A DNA stretch of 64,000 bases from Bacteroidia bacterium (lineage in GTDB: Bacteria > Bacteroidota > Bacteroidia > Chitinophagales > UBA2359), in assembly GCA_030427245.1 (NCBI GenBank), contig JAUHXA010000014.1:1-64000 (forward strand). Direction: 5' to 3'. Positions within the stretch are counted from its first letter, which is position 1. Each line of letters begins with the position of its first letter. Made by a program: the position numbers and the translations under genes. Of this stretch, positions 7,204 to 16,019 are shown in pieces. The notes under the pieces were generated by a model. It made no database searches. It was not told the origin of the DNA and saw nothing but the letters and a program-made list of their open reading frames with translations.

Positions 7204-7893
7204 ATGAAGTATTTACAATCAAGGTTCAGTCTTTTGTTTGTACTCCTTTTGGTTTTGCTGACATTTGTCGGCTGTCAGAAGGATGTTATTCATCCAATTG
7301 CTGAACCTGAAACAGGTGTGGACTTAAACGCCCAGAAAACAAGCACAGAAGAACAATTTGATTTTATCTTTTTCCCCACATTTGAATTCAATCAAACAGA
7401 GGAGGGTTTAAGCGTGACGTTTGTCGACCGCAGTAATGCCACTGGAATCATAACGGATGGATGCGGAGTAGGAACTTATGTTACGGCCATCTTTATCCCT
7501 AAAGAAGAATCCGAGCCAATTACACACGATTGGTCTCCTTTTATTCTGGAAGGGAATGATGATGATGTAGGAGGTACTTATATCGCAATTAATAAAAGCG
7601 AGCACTTATTCAAAGATTCAAAAGAGTGGAAGTCGGTGGTGCTTCATATTGGAGCATTTGCACAGGAATGTCTCCTTATCCCTACCGAATCTGCCATCGG
7701 TATAAGGTATGGAGGTAATGATCAACTGCTTGCATACAACTGTCAACCTATCTATGAAGGCGGTCCAAAATATTGCAATGGAGACCCCATTGCGCTTACT
7801 CTCCAATGGGAAGATATGTCGATTGGAGGGTTGAAGCAAGATATTGAAGTATTGAATCCTCACCGTATCAAAACGGTCAAGTTGATTAATTGA
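7204..7893 (+). CDS. Phage-encoded lipoprotein, unknown role
   Basis: 229 residues. The signal peptide (basic n-region, long L/V-rich core) ends in the lipobox FVGC, so C24 is the predicted lipidated residue. The mature part is rich in beta-type sequence with several further cysteines. No domain recognised. It could act at the host envelope, for example in superinfection exclusion. A terminator follows 40 bp downstream. Confidence 0.75.
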   Translation: MKYLQSRFSLLFVLLLVLLTFVGCQKDVIHPIAEPETGVDLNAQKTSTEEQFDFIFFPTFEFNQTEEGLSVTFVDRSNATGIITDGCGVGTYVTAIFIPKEESEPITHDWSPFILEGNDDDVGGTYIAINKSEHLFKDSKEWKSVVLHIGAFAQECLLIPTESAIGIRYGGNDQLLAYNCQPIYEGGPKYCNGDPIALTLQWEDMSIGGLKQDIEVLNPHRIKTVKLIN

Positions 7894-7932
7894 TGAATGA
7901 TTGAAGGTTAGGTTAGTAAAGGGAATTAAAGG

Positions 7933-7967
7933 CGGCTTGCGACACTTTGTTTCAAGCCGTTTTTTTG
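7933..7967 (+). terminator. Intrinsic terminator after lipoprotein gene
   Basis: CGGCTTG (7933-7939) and CAAGCCG (7953-7959), 13-nt loop, then eight T. Confidence 0.8.
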
Positions 7968-7977
7968 GACTTTGCGC

Positions 7978-7994
7978 TGTTTAGTTACTAAACA
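7978..7994 (+). promoter_or_regulatory. Palindromic operator-like site, copy 1
   Basis: TGTTTAGT-T-ACTAAACA, a perfect 8+1+8 palindrome 15 bp before the ATG at 8009. Near-identical sites lie at 8688 and 8736. Probably bound by a dimeric regulator; the HTH protein of 8406-8771 is the nearest candidate. Confidence 0.55.
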
Positions 7995-8008
7995 AAAAAA
8001 ATATTTTC

Positions 8009-8383
8009 ATGTTTGACGAAAGTTTTAAAAAGAAGCATCCTAAACCAATTCCGATTGGAAAGCAAGAATATGCCTATCAAATGGAAAGTGTGTTTTTTGA
8101 TTTTACTGAGATGCACGAAAAAATGCTCATTGATGCTTCCCCGCCTGATAGAGGTGGAAAAGAACCTTATCCGAATGAGGAAAAACAAGAAATTAAAAAA
8201 TATGAGTTTGAAATGAGGCGTAGTTATAATGGGATTGAAATTACTTTGAAGAAAATCTACAAAGATGGCAGAATCGGGGTTGTGACTACTTTTGTGAGCT
8301 TTTCTCAATTTGTCAATAGGTTGTTTGAAAATCATTCAGCGAGTTCTTGGCTTCATGAAGCCCCAAAGCAAATGTTTAAATGA
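8009..8383 (+). CDS. Hypothetical protein
   Basis: 124 residues, mixed charge, no family recognised (middle: YEFEMRRSYNGIEITLKKIY). It sits between the palindromic site at 7978 and the HTH gene, so it may belong to a small regulatory unit. Confidence 0.65.
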   Translation: MFDESFKKKHPKPIPIGKQEYAYQMESVFFDFTEMHEKMLIDASPPDRGGKEPYPNEEKQEIKKYEFEMRRSYNGIEITLKKIYKDGRIGVVTTFVSFSQFVNRLFENHSASSWLHEAPKQMFK

Positions 8384-8405
8384 TAAATTATAATAACCAT
8401 TAAGG

Positions 8406-8771
8406 ATGCTTGAAGTCTATATCATCACCAATGACCGCATAACGGTTCAGCACCCCATCAAACCAGCCCGACACTACGAATTTACCCGATGGTGGACAAT
8501 GGCAAGGTTCAAGGATGTTTTGAATGTAAGTTATCAAGTAGTCACTAATTGGAAGTTGAGAGGGAAAATTGCGGTGACTGAAATAAATATAGAGCATTTA
8601 GGGATAAAGGTAAATCTTGTAGATACAGCGTTTTCGGATTTACTTGATGATTGCCACAGGAAAACGATACAAAAAGAAATAAATACTTGTTTAGTAACTA
8701 AACGGCTAAATGGCATAGCCCAAATAAGCAATATTTGTTTAGCTACTAAACAGGCTGAAAATAACCAATAA
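8406..8771 (+). CDS. Helix-turn-helix DNA-binding protein
   Basis: 121 residues. Residues about 38-58 (FKDVLNVSYQVVTNWKLRGK) fit a helix-turn-helix with W in the recognition helix, as in small phage regulators. The C-terminal codons contain two of the three TGTTTAG-type palindromes, giving the repeated residues CLVTKR and CLATKQ. This suggests autoregulation or control of the terminase genes 1 bp downstream. Confidence 0.65.
   Translation: MLEVYIITNDRITVQHPIKPARHYEFTRWWTMARFKDVLNVSYQVVTNWKLRGKIAVTEINIEHLGIKVNLVDTAFSDLLDDCHRKTIQKEINTCLVTKRLNGIAQISNICLATKQAENNQ
8688..8704 (+). promoter_or_regulatory. Palindromic operator-like site, copy 2
   Basis: TGTTTAGT-A-ACTAAACG, one base off a perfect palindrome, inside the 3' end of the HTH gene. 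Confidence 0.45.
8736..8752 (+). promoter_or_regulatory. Palindromic operator-like site, copy 3
   Basis: TGTTTAGC-T-ACTAAACA, one mismatch, 36 bp before the ATG of the small terminase gene. Confidence 0.45.
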
Positions 8772-8772
8772 A

Positions 8773-9408
8773 ATGAGCCGAAGGTCAAAATTACAAGTAC
8801 GGCAAGATACGATTACTGCATACGAGATGCGGTTACAAGGGTATTCATTTGAAGATATAGCAGGTGTTTTGAATGCGCTCTATCACTATACTGCTATTAA
8901 CATAAATTTGGCTACTATTAAGGGCCAAGTTTCCAAGTATGAAAAGGAGATTCAAGAACGGCCTCTTGGTACTTTATCAGAGGAGGTGAATTATATGGTG
9001 AGTCATTATCAGATGCTGATAAAACAAGCTTATAAAGAGATTGAAAAAATAGAGGACAAAGGAACGTCTCAAACACGAGTGGTGTCAGATATCAAGGTGA
9101 AAGATGGCGCTCGAAAGGCTATCCCAAAGCAACAGATTGACGATATTAATAAATCCCCTAACGAGAAACTGCAATGGTATAAGTATATAAAGTCTTGTGT
9201 GGATGCTATTTGTAAGATAAAAGGCTTAATCAGTACTGCTGCTCAATTAAATATTATTCAGCAATTCAACCAACAGAATATCCAGGAGGATGGAAAGGGG
9301 GATGGATGGTTTGAAGTGCTGCCATTTGAGAAACAAGCCGCTTTAGTGGAATTGATTCAAAGTGAAGACGATGGAGATTACACAAAAATACTTCTTGGAG
9401 ATTCGTAA
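8773..9408 (+). CDS. Terminase small subunit (probable)
   Basis: 211 residues. N-terminal helix-turn-helix-like region (residues 12-50, TITAYEMRLQGYSFEDIAGV), a helical middle (YQMLIKQAYKEIEKIEDKG), and an acidic C-terminal tail. This is the usual plan of small terminases, which bind the packaging site and form a ring. The call rests mainly on its place 5 bp before the large terminase gene and on size and domain order. Confidence 0.7.
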   Translation: MSRRSKLQVRQDTITAYEMRLQGYSFEDIAGVLNALYHYTAININLATIKGQVSKYEKEIQERPLGTLSEEVNYMVSHYQMLIKQAYKEIEKIEDKGTSQTRVVSDIKVKDGARKAIPKQQIDDINKSPNEKLQWYKYIKSCVDAICKIKGLISTAAQLNIIQQFNQQNIQEDGKGDGWFEVLPFEKQAALVELIQSEDDGDYTKILLGDS

Positions 9409-9413
9409 GCATC

Positions 9414-10991
9414 ATGAACACACCTCCCAAAAAAAGAGTAAGCTCGGATGCGCTTCTTGACTTCAAGATTGAGTGTTATAAGCGTAAAAGATTTGACTTA
9501 CTGCAATTAACGCCTAAGCAAATCCAAGCGATGGAAATGCTCAATACGCATTTGATTGAGGCTTGTGTATTTGGAGGGGGTGCAGGGGGAGGTAAATCTT
9601 GGCTTGGGTGTGAGTGGATTCTTTGGAATTGCTTGGCTTTTCCTGGCACTAAGTGGTTTATTGGAAGAAAGGAACTCAAGAGGCTAAAAGAAACCACTGT
9701 AAGGACTTTTATAAGGGTATGTGGTAAGCATAGGTTAAGGAATGGATACCACTACAAATATAGCCCATCCATCTCCTCAACCATTTATTTCCGCAATCCC
9801 AACCCAAACGAGTACGCTAAAGATGTATGGGAAGGGGGTAGCCTTGTTGACCTCAAAGATTTAAAATTCATGCCTTCAGACCCACTGTATGAAGACTTGG
9901 GGAGTACGGAATACACAGGAGGGTTTATTGAGGAAGCAGGAGAGGTTCCAGAGGGTGCTTTTGATGTCTTGAATACTCGTACTGGAAGGATGCTCAATGA
10001 CCACTACCATCTAAACGGGACGATACTCCTAACCTGTAATCCCAAAAAGAACTTTCTTTACAGAGATTTTTACAGACCCTGGAAGAAAGGCGAATTGCCC
10101 GAAAGATATGCGTTTATTCAATCTTTAGTGGGGGATAATGATAAAGGGGAAAGTAGTTATGCCAAGAAACTGGATGATATCAAAGACCCTCTTAAAAAAA
10201 GAAGACTTAGAGACGGTGATTGGGAGTATGATTTGGACGAAACGGTATTGTTCGATTATGATTCTCTGACCAATATGTTTACCAATACCTATGTGCCAGA
10301 AGGGGTCAGCTACATCACTGCAGATATTGCTCGAATGGGTAGCGATAGAATTGTTGTGTTGGTATGGAAAGGGTTTAAAGTAGTTGATATTTATGTGGGG
10401 CAGAAAATGCCTATTGATGAAACAGCCAACCTAATCAAACGTTTGGCTAAAAAATACAAGGTCCCGATGAGTCGGGTGATTGCAGATGAAGATGGCGTTG
10501 GAGGAGGTGTGGTAGACATCTTAAAATGTAAGGGGTTTGTCAATGGAGGCAAAGTATTGAATGGAGAGAATTACGCTAATCTAAAGACACAATGTGCCTA
10601 CAAATTGGCTGCCAAAATCAATAACAATGAATTCTATGTTGATTTGGGCGCAAAAGCAGGAAGCTCTCTGGAAACGGAAATCATAGAGGAGTTAAGTGTT
10701 GTAAAACGAGATAAAATTGATTCAGACGGAAAGCTGCATATCAACAAAAAAGAAGAGCAAAAGATGATGTTGGCAAGCACAGACAAAGGTAAGCGTTCAC
10801 CAGATTTAGCAGATGCTTTTTTGCCTCGTATGGTCCCAGAATTAAAAAACGAAGAGACATCAAGCAGGGAAGTTTCTTTTGAAGAAGAAAGCCCTCAAAC
10901 GACCACTACTCTCCCCATTACCGAAGAAATCACACTTGAAGACGGCAGTAAGATTATCACCAGAGGAGGCATGAGGTATATTATTGAATAA
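9414..10991 (+). CDS. Terminase large subunit
   Basis: 525 residues. ATPase half: Walker A-like FGGGAGGGKS at 53-62, Walker B with catalytic acid GGFIEEAGE at 169-177, coupling motif LLTCNPK at 205-211. Nuclease half: TADIARMGSDR at about 299-310, IADEDGVGGG at about 357, and DLADAFL near 465 supply the metal-binding acids of the RNase H-like fold. It cuts and pumps DNA into the prohead through the portal. Unusually, the portal candidate is 40 kb away. Confidence 0.93.
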   Translation: MNTPPKKRVSSDALLDFKIECYKRKRFDLLQLTPKQIQAMEMLNTHLIEACVFGGGAGGGKSWLGCEWILWNCLAFPGTKWFIGRKELKRLKETTVRTFIRVCGKHRLRNGYHYKYSPSISSTIYFRNPNPNEYAKDVWEGGSLVDLKDLKFMPSDPLYEDLGSTEYTGGFIEEAGEVPEGAFDVLNTRTGRMLNDHYHLNGTILLTCNPKKNFLYRDFYRPWKKGELPERYAFIQSLVGDNDKGESSYAKKLDDIKDPLKKRRLRDGDWEYDLDETVLFDYDSLTNMFTNTYVPEGVSYITADIARMGSDRIVVLVWKGFKVVDIYVGQKMPIDETANLIKRLAKKYKVPMSRVIADEDGVGGGVVDILKCKGFVNGGKVLNGENYANLKTQCAYKLAAKINNNEFYVDLGAKAGSSLETEIIEELSVVKRDKIDSDGKLHINKKEEQKMMLASTDKGKRSPDLADAFLPRMVPELKNEETSSREVSFEEESPQTTTTLPITEEITLEDGSKIITRGGMRYIIE

Positions 10992-11044
10992 GTTCAAAGA
11001 AAAATTTTTAAGTCTTAAAAATAATTATTAAATTTACGCCACAA

Positions 11045-11073
11045 CACGTATATTATGCCTACCCAATCAGCAA
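11045..11073 (+). promoter_or_regulatory. CACGTATA / ATCAGCAA element 4
   Basis: CACGTATA 11045-11052 ends 2 bp before ATG 11055. ATCAGCAA 11066-11073 is inside codons 4-7. Confidence 0.75.
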
Positions 11074-11876
11074 TAAAAGTCCCCTTGGAAGAGGTCTTTT
11101 TGACCAATTTCCCCAATGCAACAGCCATGAATCTCTCCTTATTCATGGTCACCAACCAACGCACAAATAAATTAACACCTGATGATATACCTGCTTTGGC
11201 GAGTCTGATACAGTCCGTCAACTTTGGCGTGAAGGTCTACAAAGTGCAGGACAAGACCCCCGCTCCAGGGCAAAGGGTTTTGGTCAAAACGACCACAGGG
11301 TATGTATTTACTGCGGTGTATGACCTCAAGGACAACAAACCGTATTGGGATGTTCACGCCAATGTCGGAAAAAGCAAATTGGGAGAGGTGGAGTTTTGGA
11401 TACCGATTGAAGACGCTATGTTCCCTGTCGCTTCCAAAGAAAAGCGCCAGATGGTAATGCCCATCACTATGGGGAACAATGGGAAGCCTTCAAATGTCTC
11501 CTCCTCTTCCATTTCTTCCGAAGCTCACCTTCGAAAACTCATCGAACAAGACTCTTTCACTTATCCAGTAGTTTTGTTTAAATACAAGCCCTCTTGCAAT
11601 ATTGGTAAGACGGTGAATACAAGACTTAGGGAACAATGGAGCGATGAGCTTCCTACATTCAATTATATGAATCTTGCCGATTCGATGGAGTTGGGCAGAC
11701 AGGCAGCCGAGTTGCTGAACATGAAGCACGAATCTCCCCAGATATTTATTGTTTGGCAAGGCGAGGCGTATTGGGAAGCGTCCTTGTATAGCTGCAACAA
11801 TATGATGACTATACGCAACAAGATGAGGGAGATTGTATTGAGTCACAACCTAAAATCTCCATCCAATGAAGCTTAA
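11055..11876 (+). CDS. DUF551-like / bacilliredoxin (BrxC, YtxJ family) fusion
   Basis: 273 residues. Residues about 70-122 (GQRVLVKTTTGYVFTAVYD ... FWIPIED) resemble the DUF551 domain of phage proteins. Residues about 155-260 match the YtxJ/BrxC monothiol bacilliredoxin family: FKYKPSC with the single active-site C181, then HESPQI (225-230), carrying the cis-proline of thioredoxin folds. Known for the family: it removes bacillithiol from oxidised proteins, and the resulting BrxC-bacillithiol disulfide is recycled with bacillithiol and YpdA. This phage also encodes a YpdA-like reductase at 28336. The fusion itself is unusual. Confidence 0.75.
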   Translation: MPTQSAIKVPLEEVFLTNFPNATAMNLSLFMVTNQRTNKLTPDDIPALASLIQSVNFGVKVYKVQDKTPAPGQRVLVKTTTGYVFTAVYDLKDNKPYWDVHANVGKSKLGEVEFWIPIEDAMFPVASKEKRQMVMPITMGNNGKPSNVSSSSISSEAHLRKLIEQDSFTYPVVLFKYKPSCNIGKTVNTRLREQWSDELPTFNYMNLADSMELGRQAAELLNMKHESPQIFIVWQGEAYWEASLYSCNNMMTIRNKMREIVLSHNLKSPSNEA

Positions 11877-12162
11877 GGCAGGAGATAACGTGTGTGTTTA
11901 CACAAGCAGCGACTATTACGACCATGCCACACTAAAAAAAACGAAGGTGTTGGGATTTTATAGCTATGGAATATACATGAAAGACTTAGGAGTCATTCCG
12001 TTTACTCCAATAAGGTTTATAAGGTTCTATGGCGTGGGATATGATTCGGTGGAAAGATACATCACCGTAAAAAAGAAATGGCATCGTTATCCTGCAGTAA
12101 TCTGTGAATGGATAAGATTGAAATTGCCTCAAAAAATTAGTAAAAAAATATTCGGTATCTGA
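11866..12162 (+). CDS. Hypothetical protein, basic C-terminus
   Basis: 98 residues, starts 11 bp inside the bacilliredoxin gene. Beta-rich N-terminal part (MKLKAGDNVCVYTSSDYYDH) like small phage SH3-type proteins; basic C-terminal helix (LKLPQKISKKIFG). No function assigned. Part of a run of small genes to 12957. Confidence 0.65.
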   Translation: MKLKAGDNVCVYTSSDYYDHATLKKTKVLGFYSYGIYMKDLGVIPFTPIRFIRFYGVGYDSVERYITVKKKWHRYPAVICEWIRLKLPQKISKKIFGI

Positions 12163-12163
12163 T

Positions 12164-12502
12164 ATGGATAAGCACAAAGCAATAGAAGAATTATGCAGTC
12201 ACATCTGCAATAACATGGACGATGGGATACGCAGAGTTCATGAGAACTCGATGGTTTCGAGTAATGACGAAATCATTATTCTAATCCCTTTTTATTTGAA
12301 AGAGTATCTAAAAGGATATTTGCTTAATTATTACCAATTAGGTGGAATTGGCGCTCCTGTTAATAATAAGGATGAGTACAGAGGAATTAAATTATTAGAT
12401 GGATTTGAGAAGGACAAGGTTATGGTGTATGGGATACATTATCCTGTTTACGGCATAGAGCCACACATATATGCTCTCAACATAGAATTTACGACCGCAT
12501 AA
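12164..12502 (+). CDS. Hypothetical protein
   Basis: 112 residues, starts 1 bp after the preceding stop. No recognisable motif; the second half is rich in Y/G and beta-type residues. Confidence 0.65.
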   Translation: MDKHKAIEELCSHICNNMDDGIRRVHENSMVSSNDEIIILIPFYLKEYLKGYLLNYYQLGGIGAPVNNKDEYRGIKLLDGFEKDKVMVYGIHYPVYGIEPHIYALNIEFTTA

Positions 12503-12513
12503 AAAATAAAATC

Positions 12514-12699
12514 ATGCAATACACAGACGATAGCATAATGCCCTTCGGTAAGCACAAAGGCGAAAAGCTTATAGATGTTCCAGATGATTATTTGTTATGG
12601 CTTTACGAAAACGACAAAGCGGGAAGATTGAGCGATTATATTGAAGATAATTTAGACGCTATCCTTGCCAATGTGCCATCAAAAGAGGATGATTATTAA
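12514..12699 (+). CDS. DUF3820-family small protein
   Basis: 61 residues. MPFGKHKGEKLIDVPDDYLL is the core signature of DUF3820, a small domain found alone in phages and fused to exonucleases in bacteria. Biochemical role unknown. Same small-gene run as its neighbours. Confidence 0.7.
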   Translation: MQYTDDSIMPFGKHKGEKLIDVPDDYLLWLYENDKAGRLSDYIEDNLDAILANVPSKEDDY

Positions 12700-12717
12700 C
12701 CACAAACAAACAAAACA

Positions 12718-12957
12718 ATGTCTAAAATAATTTTTTCTAAAATCATTGAATTAGAACAGTGTCAAGTGCTTGTTACTAAGGATTATGACGATGAGGAGGG
12801 CAAGCCCCAATTAGTTATATCAACTCATATAGATGGAGGTGTGCCAACCATAAAAATGGGCTTTTCGGATACAGATAAAAGAGATGATGCTTTTAATCAG
12901 TACAACGAGACTTCTGCCCAGAGTTTTTATGAGAGGATGAAGCTTTTTTTTGAATAA
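12718..12957 (+). CDS. Hypothetical protein
   Basis: 79 residues behind an A-rich leader (ACAAACAAACAAAACA). Acidic, probably beta-rich, no family recognised. Last gene before the next CACGTATA element. Confidence 0.65.
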   Translation: MSKIIFSKIIELEQCQVLVTKDYDDEEGKPQLVISTHIDGGVPTIKMGFSDTDKRDDAFNQYNETSAQSFYERMKLFFE

Positions 12958-12981
12958 TTATTAACTCCAAAAAATAAAACA

Positions 12982-13001
12982 CACGTATGTCCAATCAGCA
13001 A
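12982..13001 (+). promoter_or_regulatory. CACGTATG / ATCAGCAA element 5
   Basis: Here the first half is CACGTATG and supplies the start codon (ATG 12987); ATCAGCAA is at 12994-13001. Confidence 0.7.
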
Positions 13002-14264
13002 CAACAGCAGCCCATCAAAAGAAACTGTGCTTTTGAAAGTTATCGAATCACAAGTGAAGCAGGCAATATAACTCAAAAGGCTTTAACTGCCTTTGAGTTA
13101 TGGATAAACAACATGACAGAACCAAACGTCAGCTTAATAATTACGCTCACCGCCAATGCGGATGAGGATTTGCTCTCTTGCTGGAAGAATGGCAACGAGC
13201 CTTACAGTGAAGATAGTCCTCGGTTTGCGCTCCAAAAGTTCGACCCGACTCAAAATACAGGCTTCTTTTCTGAAGGGGCTATTTCTAAGACGATTACAAG
13301 TGTAGAGGGAGCAATGGAGAACACTCGACACTTGGAAAGATTGTTTGATTTGGTGGACATCATTAGAAAATATCCGCAGCATTCTTTTTTACTGCAAACG
13401 TTTGGCTACCTTACTCCTGTAGCGACAAAAACAGGCAATGATGTGTTTTATCAAATGCCAGGCGTTAGAACACTTGCTGAAAAATACATTGAAAGCAGGT
13501 ATGAGGAGCTGCATACTGGAAAAACTCCTCCAAAAGGCTTCCAGATTACCTTTGAACACGCTGTTCCTAATCTATTCTTCACTGTCCACGTATCCAATTC
13601 GAGGCAGTTCAGAGGAATTGCAGAGGCTTTTCGGTATGATTACCACAAACGTATCGACCATAGAGGAAGAGAAACTTCGAATTGGGAGTGGGTCAGAAAG
13701 AATCTCAACGTCAGGAAATGCTTTTATTTGAAGTTTGACGAGCGGTGGAATCTTCGCAACAAAATGAACTGGGAGGGATTGGCGTATAGTTGGGCGATTG
13801 TAGACCCGATTGACTACCCAAAAACAGGACTTCGTGAAATACGCAAGTTTTGCAAGATGCTTTTAGGTGAGAATATCGGCACCTACATTAACCACATGTC
13901 AAAGGCTTGGCAGAAAGCCGAAATAAAAAAAATACAGCAGGAAATTGATACGGTTGATGCATGGTATTCTGATGTTGACCCTGCAGAAAAACTAAAAGAC
14001 AAAGATTATCAACAGCAGGTATTTGACCTGTTGAATCGCATAGGGCAGATTGAAAAAAGCGAAGATGCTATCATCCCTGATGCATTAGCACCTTATAGGA
14101 TGTTCCCTTCTGTCGGGCTTACAATCCAACATGAATGGGAAATGCCAAATGAATATCGAGACAAATGGCTCAAAGATGAGTTGCGGCTTAGATTTCAACG
14201 GTATTTGAGCCAAGAACCGAATGAGCAAGAAGAAGGTCAGCCGATAGAAGCAGCAAGTGTATAA
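12987..14264 (+). CDS. Large hypothetical protein
   Basis: 425 residues, Q-rich start (MSNQQQQQP), then mixed alpha/beta sequence without recognised motifs. A terminator lies 20 bp after the stop. Virion or replication role cannot be told from sequence; it is in its own element-headed unit with the coiled-coil protein downstream. Confidence 0.75.
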   Translation: MSNQQQQQPIKRNCAFESYRITSEAGNITQKALTAFELWINNMTEPNVSLIITLTANADEDLLSCWKNGNEPYSEDSPRFALQKFDPTQNTGFFSEGAISKTITSVEGAMENTRHLERLFDLVDIIRKYPQHSFLLQTFGYLTPVATKTGNDVFYQMPGVRTLAEKYIESRYEELHTGKTPPKGFQITFEHAVPNLFFTVHVSNSRQFRGIAEAFRYDYHKRIDHRGRETSNWEWVRKNLNVRKCFYLKFDERWNLRNKMNWEGLAYSWAIVDPIDYPKTGLREIRKFCKMLLGENIGTYINHMSKAWQKAEIKKIQQEIDTVDAWYSDVDPAEKLKDKDYQQQVFDLLNRIGQIEKSEDAIIPDALAPYRMFPSVGLTIQHEWEMPNEYRDKWLKDELRLRFQRYLSQEPNEQEEGQPIEAASV

Positions 14265-14283
14265 ATACTAAATATCATAACGA

Positions 14284-14354
14284 CAGAGGCAGGAGGTTTT
14301 TTAATGGGATTTTTTTTATGGGCACATACTCCCTCCTCCTCTGTTTATTTTTAA
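14284..14354 (+). terminator. Hairpin terminator between two large unknown genes
   Basis: CAGAGG-C-AGGAGG (14284-14296) pairs with CCTCCTCCTCTG (14332-14343) with one bulged C and a 35-nt loop, followed by TTTATTTTT. No CACGTATA element follows, so partial readthrough would supply the next gene. Confidence 0.7.
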
Positions 14355-14363
14355 CTTTATTTC

Positions 14364-16019
14364 ATGCAAAATCAAAACACACCCATCAAACACACCAAAC
14401 AAGAAAAGCGATTCATTCGTTATCTCGGCGCTATGGTCAAGAAGTACTTGACTGACATCAATGCGCCTAATAAGATAGCCTATAAGCTCGTACTCCAATA
14501 CGAGAAAAAAGAATGGACGGTGGAGGAATATTTGCCACTTGTGGAGGTGATTGAAAAAGGCGCAGTAGAAGGAACTCTCATGCACAAAACGTGGAAAGTG
14601 GTAAATATCAAAACCTTGTATGACAACAATGCTCGCCCTTTCTTACTTGCCACATTCGCACCATACGTGGATGTGTTTGTGGAGGATGGGGGTTTTATGG
14701 GAGGGGTGTCTTCGGAGCAGTGGCGACTCCTCATAGGAGACGAAGTGACCATTGGCATTGCAGATGCCTATATCCAAAAGTACAACGAGCTTGAAAACTT
14801 CTATGAAAAGAGAAAGTTGGAAATCAGCATCCATACCGAAGCGGCTACGGAACTTCAAAAGGAGCTGGATGCAATGTCGGAAGATATGGAGAACTTCAAC
14901 AAGGAAGAGTATCAGTCGAAGATGGAGGAAATGGAATTCCACATGGTGGAAGCGCAGATAATTACCCAATGTCTAATGACAGGTAATTGGGATGAGAATA
15001 GTTTTGATATTGACTTGACTCACTTCAAAAGCTCCCAATTGCTTTTTGAATACCAGATGGAAGAAAACGACTTGTGCCATCAATTGCTTGAGTTGATTGT
15101 GTACAAACCAGATGGTCAATCTCCCATCAAAGGCCGTAGTGTTGTCGGCTGTCGTGACCTGATCAAGTTTGCTCGCTTTGGGGAGCGAATGCTTCAAGTG
15201 CCTCAACCTATTGTGGAGTTTCAAATATGCGATGTGTCAGAGGAGGAGCTTGCGGCATTGCAGAGTGAAGTGAGTAGATTAAAAGAGGAGCAAGCAGAAC
15301 TAAAGGAGGAGCAGGAGAACATACGAAGTTTCTATGCCGAGCGACTTGATGCCGCAAAAATACAAATGTCGGAATTGGCGGACATTTTTATAGAGAAAAA
15401 GTGGTTAGGAAAGTATTTTGAATTACGAAAAGGAGCGACTCAAGCCAAAATTGACCATCGAAAAGCAGAGGTCGAAAGGTATAGGGAAGGGTTTGTCAAA
15501 AGTGCTACTCTACTTCAATCCAATCTTGCAACTGTTAATGAGAGTTTGTCCATTGCCTCTACAAGACTATATAGTGCAACTCATGCCACTTACAAAGTGG
15601 AGGCACAGCCCGAAAAAATCACCTTTAAGCAAATGACCGAGGCAAAGAAAATGCTTGAGGCGACTTATGAGAAAACGGAAGATGAAGCAAAGGACAACAG
15701 TAGGATTGAGTTGGCATCAAATATTGTTGCTTTGGGTATTGCTCAGGGAGCAGACAAGCAAGTAGCCACCAACAAAGCAATTGCCCTTACAGGAATGTTA
15801 TTTGACAGCGTGCATAGTGTCAATGCTTTGGCTTGGCTTGTGGCTATGGTTGCACGAAAGCGGACAGGCTTCTCTACCTTAGAGCCTTTTGACGTGAATA
15901 AGATTCAACAGATGGCAGAGTTGTTTGAGAAGCGAATGCCACTTCAAACAGCCTATGGGGTTTTTGATTTTTTTTTGAGTTTGAAACGTCCTATACTGAC
16001 TCAAAACAGCACATCTTAA
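14364..16019 (+). CDS. Large coiled-coil hypothetical protein
   Basis: 551 residues. Two helical coiled-coil stretches are visible, about 135-190 and about 290-345 (LQSEVSRLKEEQAELKEEQE). No enzyme motif. Near the 3' end a run of nine T (15968-15976) occurs, after which the -1 frame is open for another 108 codons of protein-like sequence. The zero-frame product ends with LKRPILTQNSTS; a frameshifted form of about 645 residues is likely. Confidence 0.8.
   Translation: MQNQNTPIKHTKQEKRFIRYLGAMVKKYLTDINAPNKIAYKLVLQYEKKEWTVEEYLPLVEVIEKGAVEGTLMHKTWKVVNIKTLYDNNARPFLLATFAPYVDVFVEDGGFMGGVSSEQWRLLIGDEVTIGIADAYIQKYNELENFYEKRKLEISIHTEAATELQKELDAMSEDMENFNKEEYQSKMEEMEFHMVEAQIITQCLMTGNWDENSFDIDLTHFKSSQLLFEYQMEENDLCHQLLELIVYKPDGQSPIKGRSVVGCRDLIKFARFGERMLQVPQPIVEFQICDVSEEELAALQSEVSRLKEEQAELKEEQENIRSFYAERLDAAKIQMSELADIFIEKKWLGKYFELRKGATQAKIDHRKAEVERYREGFVKSATLLQSNLATVNESLSIASTRLYSATHATYKVEAQPEKITFKQMTEAKKMLEATYEKTEDEAKDNSRIELASNIVALGIAQGADKQVATNKAIALTGMLFDSVHSVNALAWLVAMVARKRTGFSTLEPFDVNKIQQMAELFEKRMPLQTAYGVFDFFLSLKRPILTQNSTS

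Noticed and set aside
13586-13595. CACGTATC inside the 12987 gene as a further late element
   Set aside because: It lies mid-gene with no ATCAGCAA and no start codon nearby; one base off the core.
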